Assembly (NCBI GenBank): GCA_012656075.1
Contig: JAAKBF010000124.1
Coordinates: 124,001-188,000 of the forward strand
Direction of reading: 5' to 3'
DNA from: Phytophthora hibernalis
Lineage: Eukaryota; Oomycota; Peronosporomycetes; Peronosporales; Peronosporaceae
Length of the DNA stretch: 64,000 bases
The notes under the pieces were generated by a model, which saw only the letters and a program-made list of their open reading frames with translations, did not search any database and was not told the origin of the DNA. Below are positions 21,984 to 32,693 of this stretch, one piece after another; position 1 is the stretch's first letter, and each line of letters starts with the position of its first letter. A program made the translations under genes and the position numbers.

Positions 21984-24900
21984 ATGGACTGGGACCCCAA
22001 TGCATGCGACACAGATGGCTACATCTGTCCACCCTGCCCAGTGTTCTACCCCACGGCCGAGGAGTTCCAACACCCGCTGAAATATATTTCCAGGTGCGGT
22101 AATTTATCCTTCGTCTCCAGCACCACCTCTTCTCCGCCCTCTCAACATGGCCAGCACGTCCCAAGGCTTTGTTCCTGGCAGTTGTAGCTGCTTGGAAGGT
22201 TCTGAGGGCATTGCAACCACATCAGAAGAATATCAGCCAGCCAAGCAGTCTCAGCTTGATGCCAACCGACGCGGGCGAGAAGAGGTGGTGTACAAGGCTG
22301 TAGACGAGCCCAAGAGCTCCGTTCTGTAGTTGGCCTGACTTGGCCTTCAGCTACTAGCTGTGGCCAATGGCCAGAGATCAGAAATTCATTTCAAGGGCAG
22401 GAGAATGGTGAGACTGTTGTGCTGACGCCGTGTTTTTGTCTGCAGCATCCGCCACATCGGAATGCAGGCTGGCATCTGCAAGATTGTTCCGCCGAAGGGC
22501 TGGCGACCGCCATTTGCTATCAATGAGAAGACCTTCCGCTTCCGCACGCGGGTGCAGCAGCTCAACTGCATTGAAGGCCACTCGCGTGCAGAAGGTCAGT
22601 TCGTGGAGGCTCTGCGGCTTTTCCTGTATCAACGCGGCCAGCCCATGAAGGAGCTGCCGCGCGCCGATGGCCAACTGGTCAACCTGCGCTTGCTGTACAA
22701 GACTGTTGCTGCGCTCGGCGGCTTTGACGCTGTCTGCGCGAGTGGCCGGTGGGAGCAGGTCGTGCGACGTGTGGGCCGCACAAAAGCGGCGAGCGAGCCA
22801 TCAGAGGAACTGTGTAGCACCTATAAAACACACTACGAGGGTACGCTGCTTGCCTACGAGAAGGACCAACACAGCAAGGAGAACAACGACACAAAAGAGA
22901 CCAAGGTGAAGATCGAACAAGTGGAAGCCACGCCTTCCGTAGCAAGTGCCTCAGGTGATACCAAAGCGACTCCGTCGTCTAGACCCCGAACTCTGAGCGG
23001 GAGGAAGCGCTCGTTTCCTACAGCTCGAGGTGGGAATGAAATAGAAGAGGAAGGTATGCGCGTGAAGCGCACGCTGTTCTCAGAAGGCGGGCACACTAGC
23101 AGCGAGGAGAACGATTCAACTACTCCACCGAAGTCAGGAAAGCTACAAAAGGGTCAGAAAATGAGGATTCGACAACTTGAACCAGAAGCGCTCAAACCTT
23201 CGGATACCCGCAACGTGCGACTTGGCGCGCCAGAAATTCATGCTGGACAAAAGTTTTACCGGTTCTTCCCAGACTCAGGTGCCATTCTAGCAGAAGTGAA
23301 GCGCGTGTTTGGCGGTAAAAAGCCCCACGTCGCGGTGCGATACCTTGAGGATGGCTCCAATGACGACGTGGAGATGTCCACTATGGAGATCCTCATCGCC
23401 AACGGCTGGGATGCAAACGCGGCTGAGCTGGCGTACAATAGCGAGATTTGTCAGGTTTGCCTTCGTGGCGATTGCTGGGACAGGATGCTGCTTTGCGACG
23501 GCTGCAACAGCGGGCAGCATCTCTTTGTCTAGACAAGCCGCTGGCTGAAGTTCCTTCGGGCGACTGGTATTGCACGGAGTGCGTAGAGGACGCAATGGAC
23601 CCGGACAAAAGCAAGGTAAACCCGAAGTTTGGTTTCGATATGGGTGCTGAAATCAGCATGATGAATTACAAGGAGCGTGCCGATGCTTGGAAACGGAACT
23701 ACTTTTCGCTGCCATCAGATGCCAATCCGGATACGGCGATAAGTGACCGTGACCTAGAAAGTGAGTACTGGAGGTTGCTGAGCATTCCTATGCATGAACA
23801 GCGGCTTGAAGTGCAGTATGGTAGCGATGTGGACACTGGTGCCAATGGCAGCGGATTTCCTCGTCTTGATTTGAAAATGAAGACCTTGCGAAGTGTTACG
23901 AAGCGCTGGAAGAACTTGACGGGCAAGGCGAAGAGTGACTACGTTCGCCAGCTTAGTGAGTTTTTCTCGCACGGGCTTCGTGAAGGGCTGTCATCGGCAG
24001 CCGGAGGAGATCCTCACAGTCCAGACGCGGCGGAGTCGCTGGAAGAGCTGCTGCAGCGGTACGCCCAGGACGACTGGAACTTGAACAACATGCCCAAGCT
24101 GCCGGGTTCAGTGCTTCAGCACTTGGACGAAGACATCAAAGGCGTGATGGTTCCGTGGCTATACGCTGGAATGTGCTTCTCAACGTTCTGCTGGCACGTG
24201 GAAGACCACAACTTTTACAGCACAAGTTACTTGCACTGCGGCGCTCCAAAGACGTGGTACGGTATTCCATCCGCCAGCGCGGAGCTGATGGAACGCACGA
24301 TGAAGGAGCTTACGCCAGAGCTTTTCGGTAGCCAGCCAGACTTGCACATGCAATTGGTCACAATGTTCTCTCCCAAAACCCTGCGAGAGCACGGTGTCCC
24401 TGTGTATCGTGCTACGCACCGACCGAACGAGTTCATAGTCACATTTCCGTCCGCTTACCATGCCGGCTTCAACAATGGCTTCAATTGCGCCGAGGCAGTG
24501 AATTTCGCCACTGTTGATTGGCTGCCATGGGGTGCCAAGTCCCTACGAAAGTATCGCGAGTTCCACAAGCTACCAGTATTCTGCCATGAAGCGCTCGTAT
24601 GCACTTTGGCCGAAACTCTCGTAGACGGCAGTGACTTCGATTTTGAGCTCACGGAGTCGTCCTTGCTTCCTGCAGTCGAGCAATTGCTGCATGATTATCG
24701 CGAGTTCTTGAGACGCGTTGATGACGGGAACAGTGCGACGCACGTGGCAAAGCGCGAGATCATGGCTGATTTTGAGAAGCACCAACATCGTGTTCTTGGG
24801 GATGCAGCTGATCCTGAAGCTTCGTCAACTTCTTCGACGAGGCGTAGCATGGTGGCGCGGACTTGCAACAAGCCGTCAACTGCCCAAAGCAGTTCACGGG

Positions 24901-27637
24901 GATCAGGGGTGCAAGGAAAATGAAGATGGAAATGTCGGAGCCATCGATGCGACCTACCAGAATGGTGCTGTGGGCAGGTCGTTCCGGCAAGAATGAGGGT
25001 CTACGCTGTGTGATCTGCAAGCAGTACTGTTATCTCCAGGCAGTAGTCTGCACTAGGTGCCGCCCGCCGCATGGTAGCAGTGGTGGTCCCACTGTTGGTT
25101 GCTTGGAGCATTATCCGACCATGTGCAAGTGCAGGGATCCGAAAAACTTCGTGTACTTGTACCGCTACGAAGCTGCGCGTCTCGAAGAAATGCTGACTAA
25201 TATTCAGAACCGATTGAAAACTGTCAGAGCCTGGAACAAAGAGTGCGACGACATCGCTCGGTGTACAAGAGAGCCAAGCGCCCGGCCTCCAGCAATCAAA
25301 CCTACGGTTCTTGACTTGAAGCGCTTGTTAGTGCGTGGCAAGTCTTGCGGTGGTGCAGATCGCGAGCGCTTGGATACGTTGGAACTCGCGATAGTCGGTG
25401 TTGGACATTGGGATGCTCGCGCTAACCAACTACTTTGCGCCCTCAAAGACAAGCAAACCGAGGGAATTACCTTGAGCATTGATGAGTTTGAGTCAATGTG
25501 GGGATGCAGAGAAGTTGGTCATCGAGCCTGCAGCGGTTGGAAAGATTCGTGAGGTCGTTGTAGAATGGCGTGCAATAAGAACGGCAGCTACTGAAATGCT
25601 GAAATCGACGGAGGTTATCCTGCTAGACAAGTTTACCAGCAGAGATCAGCTTAGGCTGACGTCGGTAGACGCTCCGTCATTAATTCCATCGATGGGCGCT
25701 CCGAATGTGTTGCTGCACGAAAATGTGCGCTTTGGTCAGCTCAGTACGGCGATCACCGGTGTTCGAGACCGTCTTCGTGCAAGAAAAGAGAGCGATTTTG
25801 GTGGAAGTTTGCTGAGTCAACTTGCAGGTGCGCAGCGCTACCTGGAAGTTCTTTGCAAGGTGAACATTATATCTGCCTCCATCGTGGAGAGATTTGGAGG
25901 AAGTACTGCCATGGGTGCACCTACTCAAGCGCACGCTGAACGTATTCTAGTTGAAGTGGACGAGCTTCAGCTAGGTGACGCTCGTGGAATTGCGAACGCC
26001 GAGATCCTAAGAAAACTGTTGATAGCTACTCAAGCCGAAGCTTTGGAGGTGAATGAAGCGCTGCATGACCGCTCAAAGAGCACGGAAGAGCTCGAGGTAC
26101 TGCTTCGACGAGCAAGGGCATTGCCCATTCCTCCAACAAATACGCAAGAACTCGAGGATCGCCTTGAGAAATGCCAAATGTGGGAACGACGCGCTCATCA
26201 GATTTTGAATGCTGTATCGGGGTCTGGTACGTCGACAAGTTACAGGCCGATGGCCGAGCGACCTTCGCTGGAAGATGTGGAGATTTTCTATGCCCAAGCA
26301 GATATGCATTTTGTGTCATGTTCGTCGCTGCTGCGCCGACAAGTACACTCGCGCGTACAGGACTGTCGCCGCTGGTACGACGCCGTTCACGCACTGTTCT
26401 TGCGTCCGTCGAATAGCCACGTGCGTCTCGGTCAATTCTTGCAGAGTGCTCTGGATAGGTGCAGCAGCAGCACCTGCAGAGTAGTGAACAGTCCATGCAT
26501 TTGCATTCGCGATTGCACTGTGTCTGCCAGCAGGTTCTCAGCGAGCGAGCTCAACTTGTGACTTGTCAACGCTGCCAGCGCTACTTCCATCCTCAATGTG
26601 TGCCAGAGTTGCTACCTCAGCAAACCAAGGATGCCTTCTTTTGTGCGTCGTGCCGCCCTTCTCAGCGGAAGCGTACAGGTCACGGCTCGACAAATCATGC
26701 ATCGCCGCAAATATTTTGCGTATGCCGTGGAACCGACCAAGCGCCCATGATCTGCTGTGACTTCTGCGATGAATGGTATCATGCGACGTGTGTCGATCTG
26801 TCTCCGCGAGAGCTCGACGGTATTGAGGCATTCCGCTGTCCGCGGTGCTCGCGTCGACAAAACCTTTACTATCTCGATAAGAAGCTGTTGCGACGCGAAT
26901 GTATGGGCCGACGACCAACGCTTACGAGAGTGGAGAGCTTCTTGAACCAGATGCAGACCCAGCTAGTGGCGTGTCCTCCCGGTGCTCACGAACTGCTCGC
27001 TTACATCCACGCCGTGAAAAGTGTCGAGAGCAATGTCAACACATTCGTCCACAACTTTGCGTTGCTGGAGTTCTCACCAGCAGTGTATGCCACGCCAGAC
27101 TACGCTAAGACTCAAGAAGCCGCCGTCTTGCAGTTAATGGAGCGCGTGACAAACCTGGAGGTGGGTCTGGAGACAGCCCAGACTCAGCTAGGGGCCATGC
27201 ACTGGTGCTTGCGAGCATGCCATCTCGTACTCGGACCGCATTCCAAAGCCCCGCGGTACTCGCATTTGGCAGCACTGCTGCAGGATGTAAGAAGTCAAGA
27301 GCCTGGATTTGTGTTTCCTCGGGAGGAGTATCGACTCATGCAGTTGACGATCGCAGAGCGCGTGGATAAGGCTGCGCAATGGTTACGGGCAACGAAGACA
27401 CTTGAGGTTGAAGAGTGGAATGTGGAGAAGGCACGTCGGCTACAGCACGAGTCCGAGGAGCTAGGCGCTTACCTGGAGCTGCCAGCAACGGAACTGCAGC
27501 TTGTCCAGAGCATAGTAGCTGGTGACGAGACTGTCGCAACGGGGCTAGGTACTGATGAAGAAGAGGAGGAAGAAACTTATGCCGAGCAGCCAGAAAGCCC
27601 AAGCGCTATTGCCTGGAAGATGCAGCGACGCTGGTAG
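21984..27637 (+). CDS. KDM5/JARID1-type histone H3K4 demethylase
   Basis: Full KDM5 architecture, about 1767 residues. JmjN (CPVFYPTAEEFQHPLKYI, finished across an intron by GICKIVPPKGWRPPFA), ARID (RLFLYQRGQPMKELP, LVNLRLLYKTVAALGG), Tudor-like segment (KFYRFFPDSGAILAEVKR), PHD1 (CLRGDCWDRMLLCDGC), JmjC with FCWHVEDHNFYSTSYLHCG (Fe ligands His and Glu) and AYHAGFNNGFNCAEAVNF (second His), C5HC2 zinc finger (CVICKQYCYLQAVVCTRC), PLU-1 helical region, then two PHD fingers (CVCQQVLSERAQLVTCQRC; FCVCRGTDQAPMICCDFCDEWYH). It removes methyl groups from H3K4me2/3 using Fe(II) and 2-oxoglutarate. Intron 22094-22445. Frame changes at about 23525, 24915, 25501 and 26460 look like indels. ATG 21984 (GACGCCATGG) is preferred; 21894 is in frame. 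Confidence 0.88.
22094..22445 (+). other. Intron inside the KDM5 JmjN domain
   Basis: Donor CAG|GTGCGG and acceptor TCTGCAG|C. Splicing joins KYIS to IRHIGMQAGI with the shared Ser codon. At 352 bp it is long for an oomycete intron; it may carry inserted sequence or regulatory content, none recognised. Confidence 0.7.
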
Positions 27638-27757
27638 GGAAGCTAGTACTGAAGTAGTTAGCAGACATGACCGACCAACTTGCACACAAACAAAATGTTC
27701 TATTACCACACACATTGTAACAACGCTCGTTGGTGAATGAAAACTTGTAGGAGACCC

Positions 27758-29137
27758 TTACGCGCTCGTCGGCGGTGGCTGTGTGCTCTGCTTCTGTTTA
27801 AACTCCGCCCAAAGCGCTGGTGGAAATTGTTCCAAAACCCGTTCGCGCATGTGAGCTTGCGTCTCGGCGTGAATCTCACGGAACTCCGTTTCTCCGTGGT
27901 CAGCCTCCGTCAACACACGCGGCAAAAGCGCTTCTTCATCCTTCGAGCTGTCGTCATTGGACGACACGAAACGCACTTCTTCATCGGTCATTTCCTGGTG
28001 GATTGCCACTTCCACCTCAGCCTGCAACTCCGTGAAAATCTACAAAAACGGCTCAAGTGAGTAAGACACTGCAGCTACGTAGTACTTAAATCAAACACGA
28101 AGTGAATCGTACCTCCCATTTCGGGAAGTTCTTGACCACCTAACAAAAGAGGAGAAAGCGTCAAGAAAAATATAAAAGCAGTTGATACCGACATGCACTT
28201 ACAGAGAAAACGTATGTGCAGGTGGGTTCCGGTATTCGCGAGTTGTAGGCAAGTTGAAGCTGAAGAATTTGTCCGAAGCGTAGAAGACGATATTGGCAGC
28301 ATCCGGCTCATCCTCCTCCTCCATCTCACGGAAGCACTTGACGTGCTCGAACACACTCTGCAACGTGCGGTAAATGGACTTTGACGCCACCGCACGCGGG
28401 CCTTGCATGTACCCGACAAAGTTCATGACCAGGACGCCGTCGGTCGTAAGCCAGTTGTCTCGAACGTGCATCATTTCCTCTCGGACAAAGAACGCAAAGG
28501 GGTTCCACCCAGTGTACACGTCCACAATGAACAGGTCGTACGGATGCTCCCGCTCCGTCTGGATACACAAATCTGTCGGGTTGCTCGCCAAAACTTGAGT
28601 CCGTCCATCACGAAAGTCCGTCCATTATAGCACTCTTCAATTTCGTCATCTTCATGGCATCGTTCGTACTGGAAATAGTCCGCGGCCTGAGTCACCACTG
28701 CGTCACTGATCTCCACCACATCTAGTATCAAAACCCAAATAATTAGTCCAAGTTGCAACAAATTTACATTTGACGAATGTACCTGTGGGGATGCCCATTT
28801 CTCGCAGGAAACTCGGCACGGTGCCAATGCCCAGTCCGATCTGCACCGCCCGCGTGGGTTTGGCACGCAAATAGGCGGCGCACTGCATGATGGTGAAGCC
28901 TGGGAACGCCGTCTGTTTGCGCAGATACGGGTCGTCGAACTCGGCTCCGATGATGGTCTCGTCGTACAGCAGGTGGAGGACCCCGTTACGACGCACCACC
29001 GCCACGACGGACGCGTCCTCGTCCAGGCGACTCACGACCGTGTACTCGTCGTCCATTGCAGGCTCGTAGCGGGTTCCCGCGGGCTGCGCGGCCACGGATG
29101 AGAGCCCAAGCAGAAGTGTCAGCAGGAGGAGAGTCAT
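27758..29137 (-). CDS. Secreted spermidine-synthase-like (Rossmann) protein
   Basis: Spermidine/spermine-synthase-like SAM-binding fold with an N-terminal signal peptide (MTLLLLTLLLGLSSVAA, then QPAG). The nucleotide loop is VQIGLGIGTVPSFLREMGIP, then DVVEISDAV (acidic strand 2 end), and YDLFIVDVYTGWNP at the catalytic-Asp position. About 394 residues. Four exons: 28783-29137, 28203-28721, 28113-28139 and 27758-28039, with introns of 61, 63 and 73 bp, all GT-AG. The third exon is only 27 nt. Two single-base losses are needed, in the A4 run at 28590-28593 and near 28225; with both, all exons join in phase. The signal peptide makes a cytosolic polyamine role unlikely. Substrate unknown. Convergent with KDM5, 120 bp apart. 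Confidence 0.68.
28113..28139 (-). other. 27-nt micro-exon of the spermidine-synthase-like gene
   Basis: Encodes VVKNFPKWE between introns 28140-28202 (GTAAGT...TTAG) and 28040-28112 (GTACGA...TGTAG). Both borders are in phase with flanking coding sequence. The FPKWEIFTEL context looks like conserved protein, which supports the exon. Confidence 0.5.
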
Positions 29138-29396
29138 GGGTTGGCCTTCAAATTTCAAAATGAACTGTGTAGGAGGCTTCGTGATGATTCTTGGTAATCT
29201 ATTTTCACTGACATATGTCTTATTAATATAATACCACTTGATACAAGTTGTCTGTTCTAAAGGAACTTTTTGTTGTCGACGTTCGGCATCAAAAGTGGTG
29301 GTTGATTCACGATTCGATTGCGTTGTAACTTATGATATAGCCTTAGTTTGTGAACATATAGCCGAGCTGCGATCGCTCGGGAGGACTGGACGCTTG

Positions 29397-31415
29397 TTAG
29401 AGGTGCATGATGTCCGGACGTCCAACGTGGGAGTCGGACAGTCTCTGCAGGTTGAACATGTCGTGTAGAGCCTGGGAGCTGACGCTGGGACGCACCTGCG
29501 AGGCAGCAGGGTTGATGCTACGCTGAGAGATCAACGGCAGCACCGCACTCCCCATGGCGACCGTGACAAAGTCGCCTGCACAGGGCTCCGACTCCATGTT
29601 GGGCTGTGCCATCACCGGCACCTGCCGCGTCGAGTTGAAGATGTTGTAGTTGGACTGCGATCGCATGCTGGACTGGCCCAGGTCGTCGTACATCATGACA
29701 CTTGGACGCAGCAATGGATGAGGCTGCTGGTGACGCATGGACGTGGTATCGTAGAACAGGTTTTCATTCTGAGCCATGAGCACGAGACGCACCACGTGCG
29801 CGTAGGCGACCGTGGAGTCGTGAAGCTCGAAAAGCAGCTTCACGACGCTGTTGAAGCGGAACCGCGTGAGGCGGAAACCGAACTTGGAGAGCACGTCCCG
29901 AAGATCGTCGACCTCGATGAATCCGGTGTTGGTTTTGTCTTGCGCCTTGAGCTCTGTCTGGAGATCCGAGATGGCCAGCTCATGCTGCGTAAGATGCTGG
30001 AGCAATGTGGTCGCAAACTCGGATCGCAATCGCACCACCTCACTGAAGTTCTCCACCACGTCACAGAGTGTGTGGGAGTCGATGCGGAGGATGTTACTGA
30101 CGATGACGAAGTCGTAGAAGATGTGTCGCTGCAAGAAGAGGGCGTTCAGTACGAGTGGGAGCGGCACCATGACCGCAGGCAGCGTGCCGAAGTCTTCGTA
30201 AATGTCATCCAGATCGTACAGGGCACACTGAACGAATAGCGTTATGAGGAATCCGTTGAGGATGAGGAGTAGCATGACGCCGATATGCCATCCCTTCTGG
30301 GAGAATGAGCGGAACTCAAGACTAGGCGACCCAGCGACGACGCCGCTGAGGCTGTCTCGTGCCATTTCCTTCTCGTCTTTGAAGTAGTGCATGACGCGCT
30401 GGAACGTGGAGTTTCTCTTGCGCTGGCTTTGAACGCGGTGGTGCTCGAGCTCTTCGTGGTGTTCCTGGATGCTGCTCATGACTTCCAGTGCCTTGTCTGC
30501 CTCTTCATTCTGCCAGGCGTTTGCCTCCTCATCGGCGATAGCGCTTAAGTTTGAGGCGAGAGTTGTCTTGTTAGTGCTAAAAGCTGCAGCGTGAAGAAGC
30601 TCGTGCATGCACGAGCGGAAGTACAGGAACACCATGATGTGGAGTAGCAGTAGAATCCACGCCATCATCATGAAGGCTTCAACAAGCTCGTGACTCTCGG
30701 GTAAGTCAGTGTCCATTGTTTTGAGCACTTCCAGCAGTCCACAGATTGTCCATGCAACGATGAGAAGCGCCACCCACATGGATGGCTCGACCTCAATCAT
30801 GTGCGAGATCTGGTTAGCTTGAGCACGATTGAGGTACTTGGAGAACGGGAAGAGCTGAGGCAGCCCAAAGCGACGAAGAAATAGGCGACGAATGAGCCGC
30901 AACTCGATGAGCTGCCTTTCGTTAGCCCTCCTCTTGGCCGCCCTACCACAGCAGCAAAGTGTTTGGATGAACGACGGACCAGCCTCCTCAGCTTTTTTGA
31001 CCGCATTGACCGAGTTGGCAAGGTCCTGTGTCGTGATCAACTCGGCGCGTTCTGCTCGGTTGTTCTGGTTTCGGAGCAGCAGGAACACTCCAGTGGACTG
31101 CAATATGAGTGCGAGTGCCAGCAGAAAGATGGTCAGGTCGGCCACCTGGAACGCGATGATCGTTTTGCTGTAGCTGTCGATATCGGGGTTCTCCTTGAGA
31201 ATCTTGAGACCGAGGCTGATCAAACCAAGGACCATGAGCTCTCGGTAAACTTTCTTGAGCATGTGTTGATACTTTTGGGAGGGAGGGAACTTGTGTTCCA
31301 GTCGATGAAGCCCTTTCTCAAAGAGCACGAGGCAGAAGGCCAGGATGCCGAGGTGGACGAGCACACGCCAAAACTCGACATCCTCTCCTACCTGGAAGAG
31401 AGACCCGCCTGCCAT
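29397..31415 (-). CDS. MLO-like multi-pass membrane protein 1, EF-hand-like C-terminus
   Basis: 672 residues, single exon, from MAGGSLFQVGEDVEFWR. The first membrane segment and following loop (ILAFCLVLFEKGLHRLEHKF, then KKVYRELMVLGLISLGLKIL) match the signature of plant MLO proteins (E-R/K-x-x-H-x-L, ELMxLGxISLxL). Further hydrophobic segments lie near residues 85-120, 210-230, 245-270, 370-400 and 405-425. After the membrane part, DKTNTGFIEVDDLRDVL is EF-hand-like, where plant MLOs carry a calmodulin-binding helix. The tail is Ser/Gln-rich and disordered. Plant MLOs act as calcium-permeable channels in defence, root and pollen signalling. The role here is inferred only. An upstream in-frame Met at 31460 is less conserved with the paralogue. 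Confidence 0.65.
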   Translation of the reverse strand: MAGGSLFQVGEDVEFWRVLVHLGILAFCLVLFEKGLHRLEHKFPPSQKYQHMLKKVYRELMVLGLISLGLKILKENPDIDSYSKTIIAFQVADLTIFLLALALILQSTGVFLLLRNQNNRAERAELITTQDLANSVNAVKKAEEAGPSFIQTLCCCGRAAKRRANERQLIELRLIRRLFLRRFGLPQLFPFSKYLNRAQANQISHMIEVEPSMWVALLIVAWTICGLLEVLKTMDTDLPESHELVEAFMMMAWILLLLHIMVFLYFRSCMHELLHAAAFSTNKTTLASNLSAIADEEANAWQNEEADKALEVMSSIQEHHEELEHHRVQSQRKRNSTFQRVMHYFKDEKEMARDSLSGVVAGSPSLEFRSFSQKGWHIGVMLLLILNGFLITLFVQCALYDLDDIYEDFGTLPAVMVPLPLVLNALFLQRHIFYDFVIVSNILRIDSHTLCDVVENFSEVVRLRSEFATTLLQHLTQHELAISDLQTELKAQDKTNTGFIEVDDLRDVLSKFGFRLTRFRFNSVVKLLFELHDSTVAYAHVVRLVLMAQNENLFYDTTSMRHQQPHPLLRPSVMMYDDLGQSSMRSQSNYNIFNSTRQVPVMAQPNMESEPCAGDFVTVAMGSAVLPLISQRSINPAASQVRPSVSSQALHDMFNLQRLSDSHVGRPDIMHL

Positions 31416-31625
31416 CTCGCTCGCAAAATAGGAAATGATCTGCCAAGTCCACCATCGCACTCGATGAGCTCACGTCGTAGAACGTGATGGCGAGCAGCAT
31501 TATAATATCGGCGTCCTTTACTTTTGCACTGCAAAGCATTACAGACGACCAACCCTGAATTGCCGAGTCCAAACAGGAATCATGTGCTGTGCACGCTTCC
31601 CACACGAGTCGTGTCACGACCCCGT

Positions 31626-31812
31626 TAAGATCCAAAAACTTGAGCATCCGGTTGACAAACTCATTCTTCGTGTACATGTACCGTATTGCTGTTCGTCGGT
31701 ATGAGCCGGGCAAGCTAAATGTAAGCACGTGCCACTGTTCCGATGGTTTGAGTGTGTGCCGGCCATGATCACAAAAGTTTCAGGTTTTACAGCCACCGCA
31801 TCTTTCATTGCA
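31626..31812. repeat. 187-bp dispersed direct repeat, copy 1
   Basis: Nearly identical to 38121-38306 (a few substitutions). Contains CTTGAGCATCCGGTTGACAA and ends ACCGCATCTTTCATTGCA. Copy 1 lies about 210 bp upstream of the MLO-like 1 start, copy 2 next to the MLO relic. Either duplicated MLO 5' flank or a small mobile sequence. Confidence 0.75.
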
Positions 31813-32693
31813 TCACGAAGGATAGCCGCGACAAGGCTCTAGTTTGTGGACCCGACGCTAAAGGCAGGCTCGGACACATCACGATACGATCCTGGCTTGT
31901 GTTCTGCCTCACCGAATCAATCGATGAACTGCAACACGCAATACGCAACACGCGCCAATTCTTGGGAATGGACAACTCGATGCCACTACATGTACATACA
32001 CAAGCACGGGCGTTCTACAAAAGAGCTCACGATGAACTTTTTAGAAATTTAGAGTAATCACGACTGATTCACGAGCACGTATGTATGGCGCGGATACTTC
32101 GTCGATCTAAGCAGGGGCAGTGAAGTCCATAAAGTCCTGTGCCCGGGAAGGGACGCTGTCCTCCAGGTGCGGTCATCAGGTGTAGCGATATTATAGCATG
32201 CTGCACGCGAAAATTCGCTCGTCAATACGTCCACAAGGCTGGACGTCAGGAATCGTCTTCAACCTGTGTAGCCTCTCCAGACTCAGTTTGCATAACGACT
32301 TCAATGCGCTCGCGAATCGCGAATTCAAATTCATTCTGATAACCCAGCAGCGCTCTTCTGAGGCAAGAGTATGGATGACGAACAGAGTCGTGTACTCAAC
32401 ATCAAACAAACACATATATTTCAAGTTATATTATTTTAAAATACCTGTTTGTCTTCCTGCGCTGTCACTAACGAAGCTTTGAAGTACAGAAGTATTGTAG
32501 AGGTGTTCGAACGATCCTTCTCGTAATTCTGCCCAATTGCAGATATTATACTTTGGTTGAAGTAGAGGCGTCTTGATCGCCGCGTAAGCGATCCCTTTGA
32601 AGATTCGTAGACTTTGAAGATTGCAGACCCTTAGAAGATTCATCCCGGTTGATCCAACTTTTTTTCTTGGTAACATTTTTGCGTCGCGCAAAG
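31813..32693. other. Intergenic between MLO-like genes
   Basis: AT-rich, no coding signal. It separates the end of MLO-like 2 from the 5' flank of MLO-like 1. Confidence 0.4.

Noticed and set aside
29718..31487. Plus-strand frames of 173-174 residues across MLO-like 1
   Set aside because: Antisense of a strongly supported membrane-protein frame.
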